Part shown: positions 8,334 through 16,234 of the stretch, one piece after another | Numbering within the stretch: the first letter of the stretch is position 1 | How the letters are laid out: every line of letters begins with the position of its first letter | NCBI GenBank assembly: GCA_016722285.1 | Contig: JADKGI010000010.1 | Span: forward strand, 62,001-126,000 | Direction: 5' to 3' | Source: Saprospiraceae bacterium | Lineage (GTDB): Bacteria; Bacteroidota; Bacteroidia; Chitinophagales; Saprospiraceae | DNA length: 64,000 nucleotides | Position numbers and translations under genes: made by a program | Notes under the pieces: model-generated | What the model was told of the DNA's origin: nothing | Database searches by the model: none | What the model saw: only the letters and a program-made list of their open reading frames with translations

Positions 8334-9403
8334 CCCACATCAGAAATGATTTAAGAAACCCGTCCAACCCACCATCCAATACTGCATCAGTATTTCTAGT
8401 TTCAAATCCGGTCCTGTGGTCTTTTACTCTTCTGTCATCAAGTACATATGAACGTATCTGAGACCCCCACTCATTTTTCATTTTTTGAGCTTCCAGTTTA
8501 TCGCGTTCAGCTCGTTGTTTTTCAAGCTCTATCTCGTATAATCTGGATTTAAGCATTTGCATTGCCTTATCCCTATTAGCATGTTGAGATCTGGCCTCCT
8601 GACATTGTATCGCTATTCCTGTAGGAATATGTTTAATTCTGACTGCTGTTTCTACTTTATTTACATTTTGACCGCCGGCACCCTGAGCTCTGAATGTATC
8701 CCACTCAATGTCTGCAGGACTGATATCAATTTCGATGGTATCATCAATCAATGGATGTACAAAAACGGAAGCAAAAGAAGTCATTCTTTTACCCTGAGAG
8801 TTAAACGGACTTACTCTGACGAGCCTGTGCACCCCATTTTCTCCTTTCAGCATGCCATAAGCATACTCTCCTTCGATTTCTATAGAGACAGACTTTATAC
8901 CAGCCACATCTCCATCTACTCTATCGATCTCTGTGACTTTATACCCATTTTTATCTGCCCACATAGCAAACATTCTGTGCAACATGGCTGTCCAGTCACA
9001 TGCCTCAGTCCCACCTGCTCCGGCGTTTATTTCAAGTATGCAATTTAAAAGATCTTCCTGCTTATCCAAAGTGGTTCGGAATTCAATATCGTCCAGCAAC
9101 GAAATCATCTCCTTATACTTTTCGTCAACTTCGGCTTCTGTCGCTTCACCTTCTCTTTGGAATTCCAGCATCACCTCGAGATCATCGGTCGCGGTCTCCA
9201 AAAATTCATATTTTTCAACCCACTTTTTATGATCTTTTAATTCTTTGAGAATTGATTCTGCATTTTCGGAGTCCTGCCAAAATGAAGGATCCATAGTAAG
9301 CTGGTCCTTTTCTTCTATTTCAATAATTCTTCTATCGACGTCAAAGATACCTCCTTACCGATGTCAATCGCACCCTGATATCAGCTAACTGTTCAATGGT
9401 CAT
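8323..9403 (-). CDS. prfB: Peptide chain release factor 2, with programmed +1 frameshift
   Basis: Reads UGA and UAA stop codons and releases the finished peptide from the ribosome. Translation starts at the ATG at 9403 and reads 20 codons to CTT, then meets an in-frame TGA at 9343-9341. A +1 shift at CTT continues as DVDRRIIEIEEKDQ into the long frame that ends at 8323, giving about 359 residues, the usual RF2 length. The recognition tripeptide SPF (in VRVSPFNSQG, about residue 197) and the catalytic GGQ (in GAGGQNVNKVE, about 243) are intact. The frameshift is the classic autoregulation of RF2: low RF2 favours frameshifting. The VOC gene overlaps its 3' end. Confidence 0.97.
9341..9355 (-). 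promoter_or_regulatory. prfB programmed +1 frameshift site
   Basis: Minus strand reads AGGAGGT (9355-9349), AT, then CTT TGA C. The internal Shine-Dalgarno-like AGGAGG sits 3 nt upstream of the CTT slippery codon, followed by the TGA and a C in the +4 position, as in the E. coli element. It keeps a strong SD-like stimulator although genes around it have none at their starts. Confidence 0.93.
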
Positions 9404-9438
9404 TGCCCTGCTTATTTATATTGTGAAAAAATGTGCAA

Positions 9439-9462
9439 GTGAAATATAAGAACACATTTCAC
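9439..9462 (-). terminator. Possible terminator downstream of the FKBP gene
   Basis: 7-bp inverted repeat (9439-9445 with 9456-9462), followed on the minus strand by a T6 run at 9430-9425 after about nine bases. It lies between the FKBP stop at 9516 and the prfB start. The stem is short and AT-rich, so this is tentative. Confidence 0.35.
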
Positions 9463-9515
9463 CTGCTCTAAATTTTTATTATAATCTCATCTTCCTGATA
9501 TGACGAGATAAATTT

Positions 9516-10406
9516 TTATTTGCCCGAAATATCATCCATTTCTACATAAAATGCCAATTCAGCATCAGCCGGAATGACAGGAGGGCTGCCTGCTGAGCCG
9601 TAGGCCATAGCCGGAGGAATAAATAAAAAGGCTTTTGCACCTTTGTTCAAATTTAGCAAACCATCATCCCAGCCTTTGATAACCTGTCCTGCACCTAATG
9701 TAAAAGGATAGGCTTGTCCTGCTCTATATGAGTTGTCAAACATGGTTCCATCCATCAACACCCCATAATAATTGACACTAATATTGCTTCCGGCAGTTGC
9801 ATTTGGTCCTTCACCTTTCTTTACTATGTAATATTTGACTCCCGATGCAGTTTTCTGGGTCTCCAACTTACCGGCTTTATAATCAGCCAGGGTGGTTTTT
9901 GTCAATTCCTCAACTGCGGGAAGTTTTTCCATATTTGCGGCTATTTTTGCTTGCATTTCAGCTTGCTTTTCTTCCGAATATTTTTTGAAATCTACTTCAT
10001 TCATATACTTTTTTACAGCAATTTCATACACAATATTGTCTATATCTTTGATATCAGCCGGTGGATTTGGAATAGAATCGACAGGCATAATAAACTTATA
10101 AACGCCACCGATCTTACTGACAGCAAGCATTTCCAAAACCGGGTTTGATTGAGGATATTTAGGCATTTCTCCAGGAATCTGCAAAATTGGCATTTGAGGT
10201 CCCTCGCCCATTTCCTGTAAAACCTTCGAACTGTCGCCCATTATTTTAACAGTAAAAAACACATAGTCATTTACTTTAGGTGACGCTCCTGATCCTTCAG
10301 CATCAACTGTGTAATTGTAACCGCTTGGAACTTTGTTTTCCTTATTTTTACAAGATATAGTAAGGAAAATGGATGCAAATAATATCGCACTGATTTTTAA
10401 TTTCAT
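9516..10406 (-). CDS. FKBP-type peptidyl-prolyl isomerase lipoprotein
   Basis: 296 residues. The signal peptide ends in the lipobox LTISC (Cys19), so the protein is probably lipid-anchored in the periplasm or outer membrane. The C-terminal ~100 residues are a complete FKBP domain: VNYYGVLMDGTMFDNSY, GAGQVIKGWDDGLL, FIPPAMAYGS and AELAFYVEMDDI. The segment before it (about 20-180) is a weaker, possibly degenerate first domain plus a linker helix, as in FkpA/Mip-type proteins. Role: cis-trans proline isomerisation of exported proteins. It lies 41 bp after nrnA on the same strand. Confidence 0.9.
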   Translation of the reverse strand: MKLKISAILFASIFLTISCKNKENKVPSGYNYTVDAEGSGASPKVNDYVFFTVKIMGDSSKVLQEMGEGPQMPILQIPGEMPKYPQSNPVLEMLAVSKIGGVYKFIMPVDSIPNPPADIKDIDNIVYEIAVKKYMNEVDFKKYSEEKQAEMQAKIAANMEKLPAVEELTKTTLADYKAGKLETQKTASGVKYYIVKKGEGPNATAGSNISVNYYGVLMDGTMFDNSYRAGQAYPFTLGAGQVIKGWDDGLLNLNKGAKAFLFIPPAMAYGSAGSPPVIPADAELAFYVEMDDISGK

Positions 10407-10447
10407 GATTTTTAAAATTGATAATGATAAATGATTTAATAAATATT

Positions 10448-11455
10448 TCAGTATTGAATTTTAGGAAGATATTGTGGCATTACTTTTTTAACTTTTTCTA
10501 TTATATCATTGAGACTGGCATACACCCCTCCACCTGATGCGTTTTTATGCCCTCCACCGTTGAAGTATTTCTGAGCTATTTCCTGTACTGAAATATCTCC
10601 TTTACTGCGGAGAGAAATTTTTATAATAGTAGGTTGCTCCAATATAAAAGCAGCTACTTTGATATTCTCGATCATCAGCATATAATTTACAATCCCTTCT
10701 GTATCACCTCGCTGAATGTCAAAATCTAAATAATCTTTTCTGGTCAGCCACATGATGCCAACTCCATAATCCTTCATCACTTCCATCCTGTTTGCAAGAC
10801 AATGGCCCAATAATCTAAGGTGTTTTTCCTTCTGGGAGTTAAAAATCTTATCTGCAAGCTTATAATCATCTACTCCCGCTGCTTTAAGGTGGGCCGCCAC
10901 CTCATAGGTATAAGGTCTGGTTCCATACCTGAATGAACCAGTATCAGTAATTAAACCGGTAAATAATGCCTCACCTATTTTATTGTCAATTTTAGATCTG
11001 TCACCTAATGTATCAATTACTTTAAATACAAGCTCACAAGTACTACTCGCTTCAGTATCTGAAAACTCAATATCTGTAAATGGCTCCGGATCAAGATGAT
11101 GATCTATAAGAATCTTTTTTGCTTTACTGAATTGTATGCTTTCTCCTATTTTATCCACTCTGTCAAGACCATTAAAATCAAGACAAAAAATAACATCACT
11201 TTTGTCGATAGTAGCTCTCGCTAAATTTGGATCCAAGTCAAAAATTATTGAGAATTGGACACCATCAATAAATCCGTAACTTGTGGGATAATCGCTCGGG
11301 AATATCACTTTTACATTGTGACCAAGTTTTTGTAAGTATCCGGATAAAGCCATGGAAGAACCGATAGCGTCTCCATCAGGATTGCGATGTGAAACAATAC
11401 TAATTTCCTTCGGAAACGCAAGCACTTCTTTTAATTGACGGATCTCTTCTGACAT
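10448..11455 (-). CDS. nrnA: DHH/DHHA1 phosphoesterase (NrnA-like)
   Basis: 335 residues. Bifunctional oligoribonuclease / 3'-phosphoadenosine-5'-phosphate phosphatase family, degrading nanoRNA and pAp with Mn. Motifs of the DHH domain: SHRNPDGDAIGSSMAL (residues ~22-37), IFCLDFNGLDR, the name-giving LIDHHLDPEP and ITDTGSFRYG. The DHHA1 substrate-binding loop GGGHKNASGG is near the C-terminus. Monocistronic or leading to the FKBP gene. Its start is 126 bp from the divergent ndk gene. Confidence 0.9.
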   Translation of the reverse strand: MSEEIRQLKEVLAFPKEISIVSHRNPDGDAIGSSMALSGYLQKLGHNVKVIFPSDYPTSYGFIDGVQFSIIFDLDPNLARATIDKSDVIFCLDFNGLDRVDKIGESIQFSKAKKILIDHHLDPEPFTDIEFSDTEASSTCELVFKVIDTLGDRSKIDNKIGEALFTGLITDTGSFRYGTRPYTYEVAAHLKAAGVDDYKLADKIFNSQKEKHLRLLGHCLANRMEVMKDYGVGIMWLTRKDYLDFDIQRGDTEGIVNYMLMIENIKVAAFILEQPTIIKISLRSKGDISVQEIAQKYFNGGGHKNASGGGVYASLNDIIEKVKKVMPQYLPKIQY

Positions 11456-11535
11456 ATAAGGCGCAAAAATCTATAAATTAACACACAATTCAAAATTTAT
11501 TTTTGTTTTTTCTGTATCAAAGAAATATGATTTCC

Positions 11536-11543
11536 TATTTTTG
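11536..11543 (+). promoter_or_regulatory. -7 promoter box for ndk
   Basis: TATTTTTG matches TAnnTTTG and lies 38 nt upstream of the ndk start. No good TTTG -33 element is seen at the usual spacing. Confidence 0.45.
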
Positions 11544-11581
11544 CGCCGTTTTTTAAAAATCCAAATTAAAAATTTAATATT

Positions 11582-12004
11582 ATGATGACTAACAGAACTT
11601 TTACTATGATCAAACCTGATGCTGTAGGTTCAGGTCATATCGGTGCAATTCTGGCTCAGATAAATGCAGGCGGTTTTAAAATCGTAGCAATGAAATACAC
11701 AAAATTGTCAGAAGAAAAAGCCGGAGAATTTTATGCTATTCACAGTGCCAGGCCATTTTATGGAGAATTAGTAAGTTTTATGTCATCAGGACCAATAGTA
11801 GCTGCTATTATTGAAAAAGAAAATGCTGTCGAGGACTTCAGAAAACTTATCGGATCAACTAATCCTGCAGATGCCGCTCCTGGAACAATCAGAGCAAAAT
11901 TTGCAAAAAACATAGGTGAAAATGCAATCCATGGGTCTGATAGTGATGAAAATGCTGCCATTGAAAGTGCTTTCCATTTTGCCGGAACAGAAATATTTGA
12001 ATAA
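11582..12004 (+). CDS. ndk: Nucleoside-diphosphate kinase
   Basis: 140 residues. Transfers the gamma-phosphate of ATP to NDPs through a phospho-histidine. The sequence shows RTFTMIKPDAV (nucleotide-site Lys), the substrate-site segment GSTNPADAAPGTIRAKFA, and the catalytic histidine in NAIHGSDS, followed by the conserved FHF segment near the end. Length is normal. Two consecutive ATGs at the start make residue 1 uncertain by one codon. Confidence 0.97.
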   Translation: MMTNRTFTMIKPDAVGSGHIGAILAQINAGGFKIVAMKYTKLSEEKAGEFYAIHSARPFYGELVSFMSSGPIVAAIIEKENAVEDFRKLIGSTNPADAAPGTIRAKFAKNIGENAIHGSDSDENAAIESAFHFAGTEIFE

Positions 12005-12103
12005 GGATAACTCTAATAAATCCAGGATACGACTTCAAGTTTAATTTATCTGATGCTTCTCTTTGAAAAGATTTGGTGTTACTGAAGGATAAGTTAAAGA
12101 TTA

Positions 12104-12730
12104 TCAGTCAATGCCAAGATATTTATGAGTTTGAGAACTTAGTTTCCATAGCGGATTTTTAAGGCAATATTCTATTGTACTTTTTATATTTGAAAAGTGG
12201 TTTTCATTGTCCAACGGTTGCAGATAGAAGTGCTTAAAATCCATATTTATGAAGTTAGTTGGATTGTTTTCAGGTTGTGGATAAACCAGTTTTAACTCAT
12301 CTCCACTTCTAATTACTATATTTGTATCAGCTTTAGGGCTGACGCAAATCCAGTCAATTCCTTCAGGCAGTCCTACAGTTCCATTTGTTTCAATAGCAAT
12401 TTCAAAACCGGATTTATGAAATTCGTCTATCAGATGCTTGTTCATTTGTAGTGCCGGTTCACCACCTGTACAAACAATAAATGGGTTAATACTTTTTGAC
12501 GGCCATAGTTCTTGAATCTTTGAAGATAGCTTTCCTGCAGTATATTTACCGCCATTTTGTCCATCAGTTCCCCAGAAATTAGTATCACAAAACTTACATA
12601 TTGCATTCTCCCGATCTACTTCTCTACCTGTCCAAAGATTACATCCTGAAAATCTGCAAAAAACAGCAGGTCTCCCTGTATGGAAACCTTCTCCCTGTAA
12701 TGTGTAGTAAACTTCCTTTACCTTATACAT
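12104..12730 (-). CDS. queE: 7-carboxy-7-deazaguanine synthase
   Basis: 208 residues, radical-SAM enzyme that converts 6-carboxytetrahydropterin to 7-carboxy-7-deazaguanine, an early step of queuosine synthesis. N-terminal YYTLQGEGFHTGRPAVFCRF leads into the cluster cysteines CNLWTGREVDRENAICKFCD, a CX14CX2C spacing typical of QueE and not the plain CX3CX2C. VCTGGEPALQ follows. It is the last gene of a minus-strand run icd-gmhB-ridA-queE, 4 bp after ridA. Other queuosine genes are not in the window. Confidence 0.92.
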   Translation of the reverse strand: MYKVKEVYYTLQGEGFHTGRPAVFCRFSGCNLWTGREVDRENAICKFCDTNFWGTDGQNGGKYTAGKLSSKIQELWPSKSINPFIVCTGGEPALQMNKHLIDEFHKSGFEIAIETNGTVGLPEGIDWICVSPKADTNIVIRSGDELKLVYPQPENNPTNFINMDFKHFYLQPLDNENHFSNIKSTIEYCLKNPLWKLSSQTHKYLGID

Positions 12731-12734
12731 AAAA

Positions 12735-13115
12735 TCAAGAAATTATTGCCGTAGCTTCGATCTCCACAAGCATCTCCGGATTGATCATCGATGAAACTGC
12801 GATCATGCTACTAGCTGGCTTTATTTTACCGAAAAACTCCCCGTGAGCACGACCAACTTCTTCCCAATCATTCACATGCTTAAGATAAATTCTCGTGCGT
12901 ACCACATCCTGTAGTCCTGAATCCAGCTGCTTTAGCACATGCTCTATTATCTTTATTATATATTTAGTCTGATTGTAGGCATCCCCCGTGTGAACTACAT
13001 CACCACTTCTGACTGCTGCGGTACCCGCCACCTCAATGATATTTCCTACTTTGACTGCTCTGGAATAACCAATTGTATCTTCCCAAATTGCACTTGAGCT
13101 AATTTTTGTTCTCAT
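12735..13115 (-). CDS. RidA-family (YjgF/YER057c/UK114) protein
   Basis: 126 residues. The RidA fold forms trimers and the archetype hydrolyses reactive enamine/imine intermediates. Visible features are VGNIIEVAGTAA, the segment around DVVRTRIYLKHVNDW with the Arg usually contacting the substrate carboxylate, and the C-terminal NPEMLVEIEATAII containing the usual Glu. It sits in a tight gene run (4 bp to queE, 11 bp from gmhB). True RidA deaminase activity versus another subgroup cannot be decided from sequence. Confidence 0.85.
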   Translation of the reverse strand: MRTKISSSAIWEDTIGYSRAVKVGNIIEVAGTAAVRSGDVVHTGDAYNQTKYIIKIIEHVLKQLDSGLQDVVRTRIYLKHVNDWEEVGRAHGEFFGKIKPASSMIAVSSMINPEMLVEIEATAIIS

Positions 13116-13126
13116 ATGTAATTATT

Positions 13127-13714
13127 TTATAACATTCCTGTAATATAGTTTGCCAAATCAGGCAGACTTGCTAACCTGCAATCTGGAAATGAATTTTTAT
13201 TGCCAAAAAGATTGTCCCCTTTGTTACCAACCAAAATTGTCTTCATCCCAAGATTATTTCCAAATTCTATGTCACTATCTGAATCTCCTACCATAATGCA
13301 TTTTTTAAATTCAATATCCGGAAACTCCTTTTTTGCCTGAAGGGCCATTCCAGGATTGGGCTTGCGGCATAAAGGATCCAAGTCAGCCTTAAAAGGGCAA
13401 TAATATATTTCATCTATCCGCCCTCCATGAAATTGAATGTATTCCATCATATGATTATGAATATCTTTAAGAATTTCATGATTCAAAATTCCCTTTTCTA
13501 TCCCCGCCTGATTTGTAACAACAAAAATCCTTCTGAATGAGATTGAAAAAACTTCCAGAGAAGTCAATACACGAGGTAAAAACTTAAATTCCTCCCAGTT
13601 TTTTATATAATCTCCCGGCAACCTTTCATTTATCACGCCATCTCTGTCCAAAAATAGAGACCAGGAATTGTCAAATTTGAATTTAGGCCAACTGAATTGT
13701 ATTTTGGTTGTCAT
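13127..13714 (-). CDS. gmhB: HAD-IIIA phosphatase, GmhB-like (heptose-bisphosphate phosphatase)
   Basis: 195 residues of the HAD superfamily. Motif I LFLDRDGVIN (nucleophile Asp and general-acid Asp), motif II VVTNQAGIEKG, motif III in CRKPNPGM, motif IV MVGDSDSDIEFGNN. GmhB removes the 7-phosphate from D-glycero-D-manno-heptose 1,7-bisphosphate on the route to ADP-heptose of LPS core. The zinc loop is reduced: Cys residues remain in YYCPF and LCRKP. Histidinol-phosphate phosphatase is the main alternative, but no other his genes are nearby. Confidence 0.8.
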   Translation of the reverse strand: MTTKIQFSWPKFKFDNSWSLFLDRDGVINERLPGDYIKNWEEFKFLPRVLTSLEVFSISFRRIFVVTNQAGIEKGILNHEILKDIHNHMMEYIQFHGGRIDEIYYCPFKADLDPLCRKPNPGMALQAKKEFPDIEFKKCIMVGDSDSDIEFGNNLGMKTILVGNKGDNLFGNKNSFPDCRLASLPDLANYITGML

Positions 13715-13762
13715 AAAAAAAAGTGATAAATTAAATACAAAAGCCGGACTAAACCAATTATA

Positions 13763-14998
13763 TTATTGGCCTAATTTAGATTTAAGTCCTTTATCAAGCT
13801 CCTCCAGAAACTCTTCAGTATAAAGATAGTGGTCACCGTGTTTTACTTTATTGCCATGTATAATGACAGCAAGGTCTTTTGTCATTTTGCCACTCTCAAC
13901 TGTATCAACACACACTTGTTCCAGTGCCTCACTAAATCTGATAAGGTCCTGATTTCCATCCAATTTACCTCGAAATGCAAGTCCTCTGGTCCACGCATAT
14001 ATCGAAGCAATCGGATTGGTGGAAGTAGGTTTTCCAGCCTGATGGTCTCTGTAATGTCTGGTGACTGTACCATGGGCAGCTTCTGCTTCCATGGTATTAC
14101 CATCCGGAGTAATCAGTACTGATGTCATTAAACCCAACGATCCAAATCCCTGTGCTACTGTATCTGACTGTACATCACCGTCATAATTTTTGCATGCCCA
14201 AACAAAATTTCCGTTCCATTTTAAAGCACTGGCGACCATATCATCTATCAATCTGTGCTCATAGACTATTTCGGCCTGATCAAATCTAGATTTATAATCC
14301 TTTTCAAATATCTCCTGAAAAATATCTTTGAACCGACCGTCATATTTTTTTAATATGGTATTTTTTGTTGAAAGATATAATGGCCACTTTTTTGTCAATG
14401 CCATATTAAAACAAGAATGCGCAAAACCACGAATGGATTCATCTGTGTTATACATGCACAAGGCTACACCATCCCCTTTAAAGTCAAATACTGTCCAACT
14501 TGTTTCTGTACCGTCCTCAGCTGTAAACGTCATGGAAAGCTTGCCGGGGCCTTTTGTGACTGTGTCTGTAGCACGGTATTGATCACCAAATGCATGTCGG
14601 CCAATTATGATCGGCGATGTCCAATTTGGCACTAATCTTGGCACATTGGACATGACAATCGGTTCTCTAAAAACGGTACCATCCAAAATATTTCTGATAG
14701 TGCCATTTGGAGATTTCCACATTTGCTTCAAACCAAACTCTTCAACCCTGGCTTCATCTGGTGTTATGGTGGCACATTTTATTCCTACACCATACTTTTT
14801 TATAGCGTTGGCAGCATCAATAGTTACCTGATCATTGGTTTCATCTCGGTATTCCATGCCAAGATCATAATACTTTATATCTATATCAATATATGGAACT
14901 ATAAGCTTATCTTTAATAAATTTCCAGATTATTCTGGTCATTTCATCTCCATCCAATTCCACGACAGGATTGGCTACTTTAATTTTTTTAATTGCCAT
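13763..14998 (-). CDS. icd: NADP-dependent isocitrate dehydrogenase (eukaryote-type subfamily)
   Basis: 411 residues. Oxidatively decarboxylates isocitrate to 2-oxoglutarate in the TCA cycle. The start VANPVVELDGDEMTRIIW and the substrate-binding SPNGTIRNILDGTVFREPI, together with GRHAFGDQYRATD and the metal/NADP region AAHGTVTRHYRDHQ, place it in the homodimeric ~410-residue subfamily shared with eukaryotes and not the E. coli type. It begins the minus-strand run with gmhB, ridA and queE (48 bp to gmhB). A promoter-like TATATTTG lies 36 nt upstream. Confidence 0.96.
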   Translation of the reverse strand: MAIKKIKVANPVVELDGDEMTRIIWKFIKDKLIVPYIDIDIKYYDLGMEYRDETNDQVTIDAANAIKKYGVGIKCATITPDEARVEEFGLKQMWKSPNGTIRNILDGTVFREPIVMSNVPRLVPNWTSPIIIGRHAFGDQYRATDTVTKGPGKLSMTFTAEDGTETSWTVFDFKGDGVALCMYNTDESIRGFAHSCFNMALTKKWPLYLSTKNTILKKYDGRFKDIFQEIFEKDYKSRFDQAEIVYEHRLIDDMVASALKWNGNFVWACKNYDGDVQSDTVAQGFGSLGLMTSVLITPDGNTMEAEAAHGTVTRHYRDHQAGKPTSTNPIASIYAWTRGLAFRGKLDGNQDLIRFSEALEQVCVDTVESGKMTKDLAVIIHGNKVKHGDHYLYTEEFLEELDKGLKSKLGQ

Positions 14999-15033
14999 TT
15001 TTAATATTTTAAGCTGTAAATTTTAATAAAACG

Positions 15034-15041
15034 CAAATATA
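15034..15041 (-). promoter_or_regulatory. -7 promoter box for icd
   Basis: On the minus strand TATATTTG matches TAnnTTTG. A TTG near 15060-15058 could serve as the -33 element. The icd start is 35 nt downstream. Confidence 0.5.
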
Positions 15042-15111
15042 GCGAAATCAATTTATACAATAATTTAAGTTTAAGATTTGTTTTATTGCACACAAACAAA
15101 ACTTATAATGG

Positions 15112-15119
15112 TAACTTTG
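15112..15119 (+). promoter_or_regulatory. -7 promoter box for the DUF3467 gene
   Basis: TAACTTTG matches TAnnTTTG, 28 nt upstream of the ATG at 15148. TTGCAC at 15086-15091 may be the -33 region, slightly far (22 nt). Confidence 0.5.
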
Positions 15120-15147
15120 TGTTCAAAAATAATAAAATTTAAGCAAA

Positions 15148-15456
15148 ATGGCAGAAAATAACGAAAATCAGATCAATATTGAATTATCAGAAGAAGTAGC
15201 GGAAGGTATTTACTCAAATCTGGCAATCATATCGCATTCACATTCTGAGTTTATTGTTGATTTCATCAGGCTGGTACCTAATGTACCCAAAGCCAAAGTA
15301 AAGTCAAGAATTATTCTAACTCCTCAACACGCTAAAAGACTAATGAAGGCTTTGTTAGATAATATTAAGAGATATGAAAATCAGTATGGCAATATTGAAG
15401 ATCCTGAGGCGGGCAGTATGCCACCCATGAATTTTCCTATTGCCGGTATGGCATAA
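15148..15456 (+). CDS. DUF3467-domain protein
   Basis: 102 residues, no signal peptide. The whole protein matches what I know of DUF3467: ELSEEVAEGIYSNLAIISHS, EFIVDFIRLVPN, KVKSRIILTPQHAKRLMKAL and a C-terminal amphipathic helix LLDNIKRYENQYG. The family is small, widely conserved in Bacteroidota and of unknown function. Stand-alone gene with its own promoter box. Confidence 0.85.
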   Translation: MAENNENQINIELSEEVAEGIYSNLAIISHSHSEFIVDFIRLVPNVPKAKVKSRIILTPQHAKRLMKALLDNIKRYENQYGNIEDPEAGSMPPMNFPIAGMA

Positions 15457-15608
15457 AGGTAAATTGTCTGAATAACATTCTTTAATTCGAAACTTCAACC
15501 GATCTTTTAATTTATAAGTTGTATGACATTTTTTGGAATTTTTGAACTAAGATTTTAATATTGCAGTTTACATATCAATCTAATATGTATATATAGAATT
15601 TAATCTGT

Positions 15609-15941
15609 ATGGAAACAGGAACATTAACCAAATTATATTATCCAATTGGAGAAGTTGCTGAGATTTTTGATGTGTCTCCATCTTTAATCAGATATTGGGA
15701 GACTGAATTCATCTCTTTCAAACCCGGAAAGAACAGGAAAGGCGACCGAAGATATACTCCCAAAGATATTGAGAATCTAAAGACTATTTATCATCTGGTA
15801 AAAGAACGGGGCTTCACTATTGATGGGGCTAAAAAAGAATTGGAAAACCAGAAAAATGAGTCAAAAGTTAAAAATCAGCTTCTCAAAAAACTCAACTCCC
15901 TAAGGTCGAAACTTGTAAAACTGAAAGAAGAAAAGATATAG
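15609..15941 (+). CDS. MerR-family transcriptional regulator
   Basis: 110 residues. N-terminal winged-helix of the MerR type: YYPIGEVAEIFDVSPSLIRYW (helix-turn-helix) and GDRRYTPKDIENLKTIYHLV (wing plus helix). The rest is a coiled-coil dimerisation helix rich in Lys, Glu and Leu (about 75-110). There is no C-terminal ligand domain, as in the short MerR proteins common in Bacteroidota. Effector and targets are unknown. The ATG at 15609 is 152 bp after the previous gene. Confidence 0.88.
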   Translation: METGTLTKLYYPIGEVAEIFDVSPSLIRYWETEFISFKPGKNRKGDRRYTPKDIENLKTIYHLVKERGFTIDGAKKELENQKNESKVKNQLLKKLNSLRSKLVKLKEEKI

Positions 15942-16179
15942 GTAGTTTATCCTTTCAAATAACATTCTGTGAAAGTAGCAGATTATGGATCAAGTAATTT
16001 TATTCAATTTAGGTTATTTGGTTTTAAATAATTGTATTTCTAACTTTCTTTATTATCAATCGTAAAATAAAATTATAAAAGACTTATTTGATTGAACTTT
16101 TCAGTTTGATTTTATTTAAGTACTATTTATTGTCAATGCCTTTTCCAGTGAATTTATATTCTATACGGGCTTAGCTAAA

Positions 16180-16209
16180 AAGCCCCTGCAATTAAAATTA
16201 CAGGGGCTT
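16180..16209 (-). terminator. Terminator of the giant T9SS gene
   Basis: 9-bp GC-rich inverted repeat (16180-16188 with 16201-16209) with a 12-nt loop. On the minus strand the stem is followed by TTTTTAGC. It lies 26 bp after the giant gene's stop. Confidence 0.85.
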
Positions 16210-16234
16210 AAAGGGGTCAATAAGACAGTATAAT

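Noticed and set aside
9341..9343. In-frame stop in prfB as a disabling mutation
   Set aside because: It is the programmed RF2 frameshift with all elements in place.
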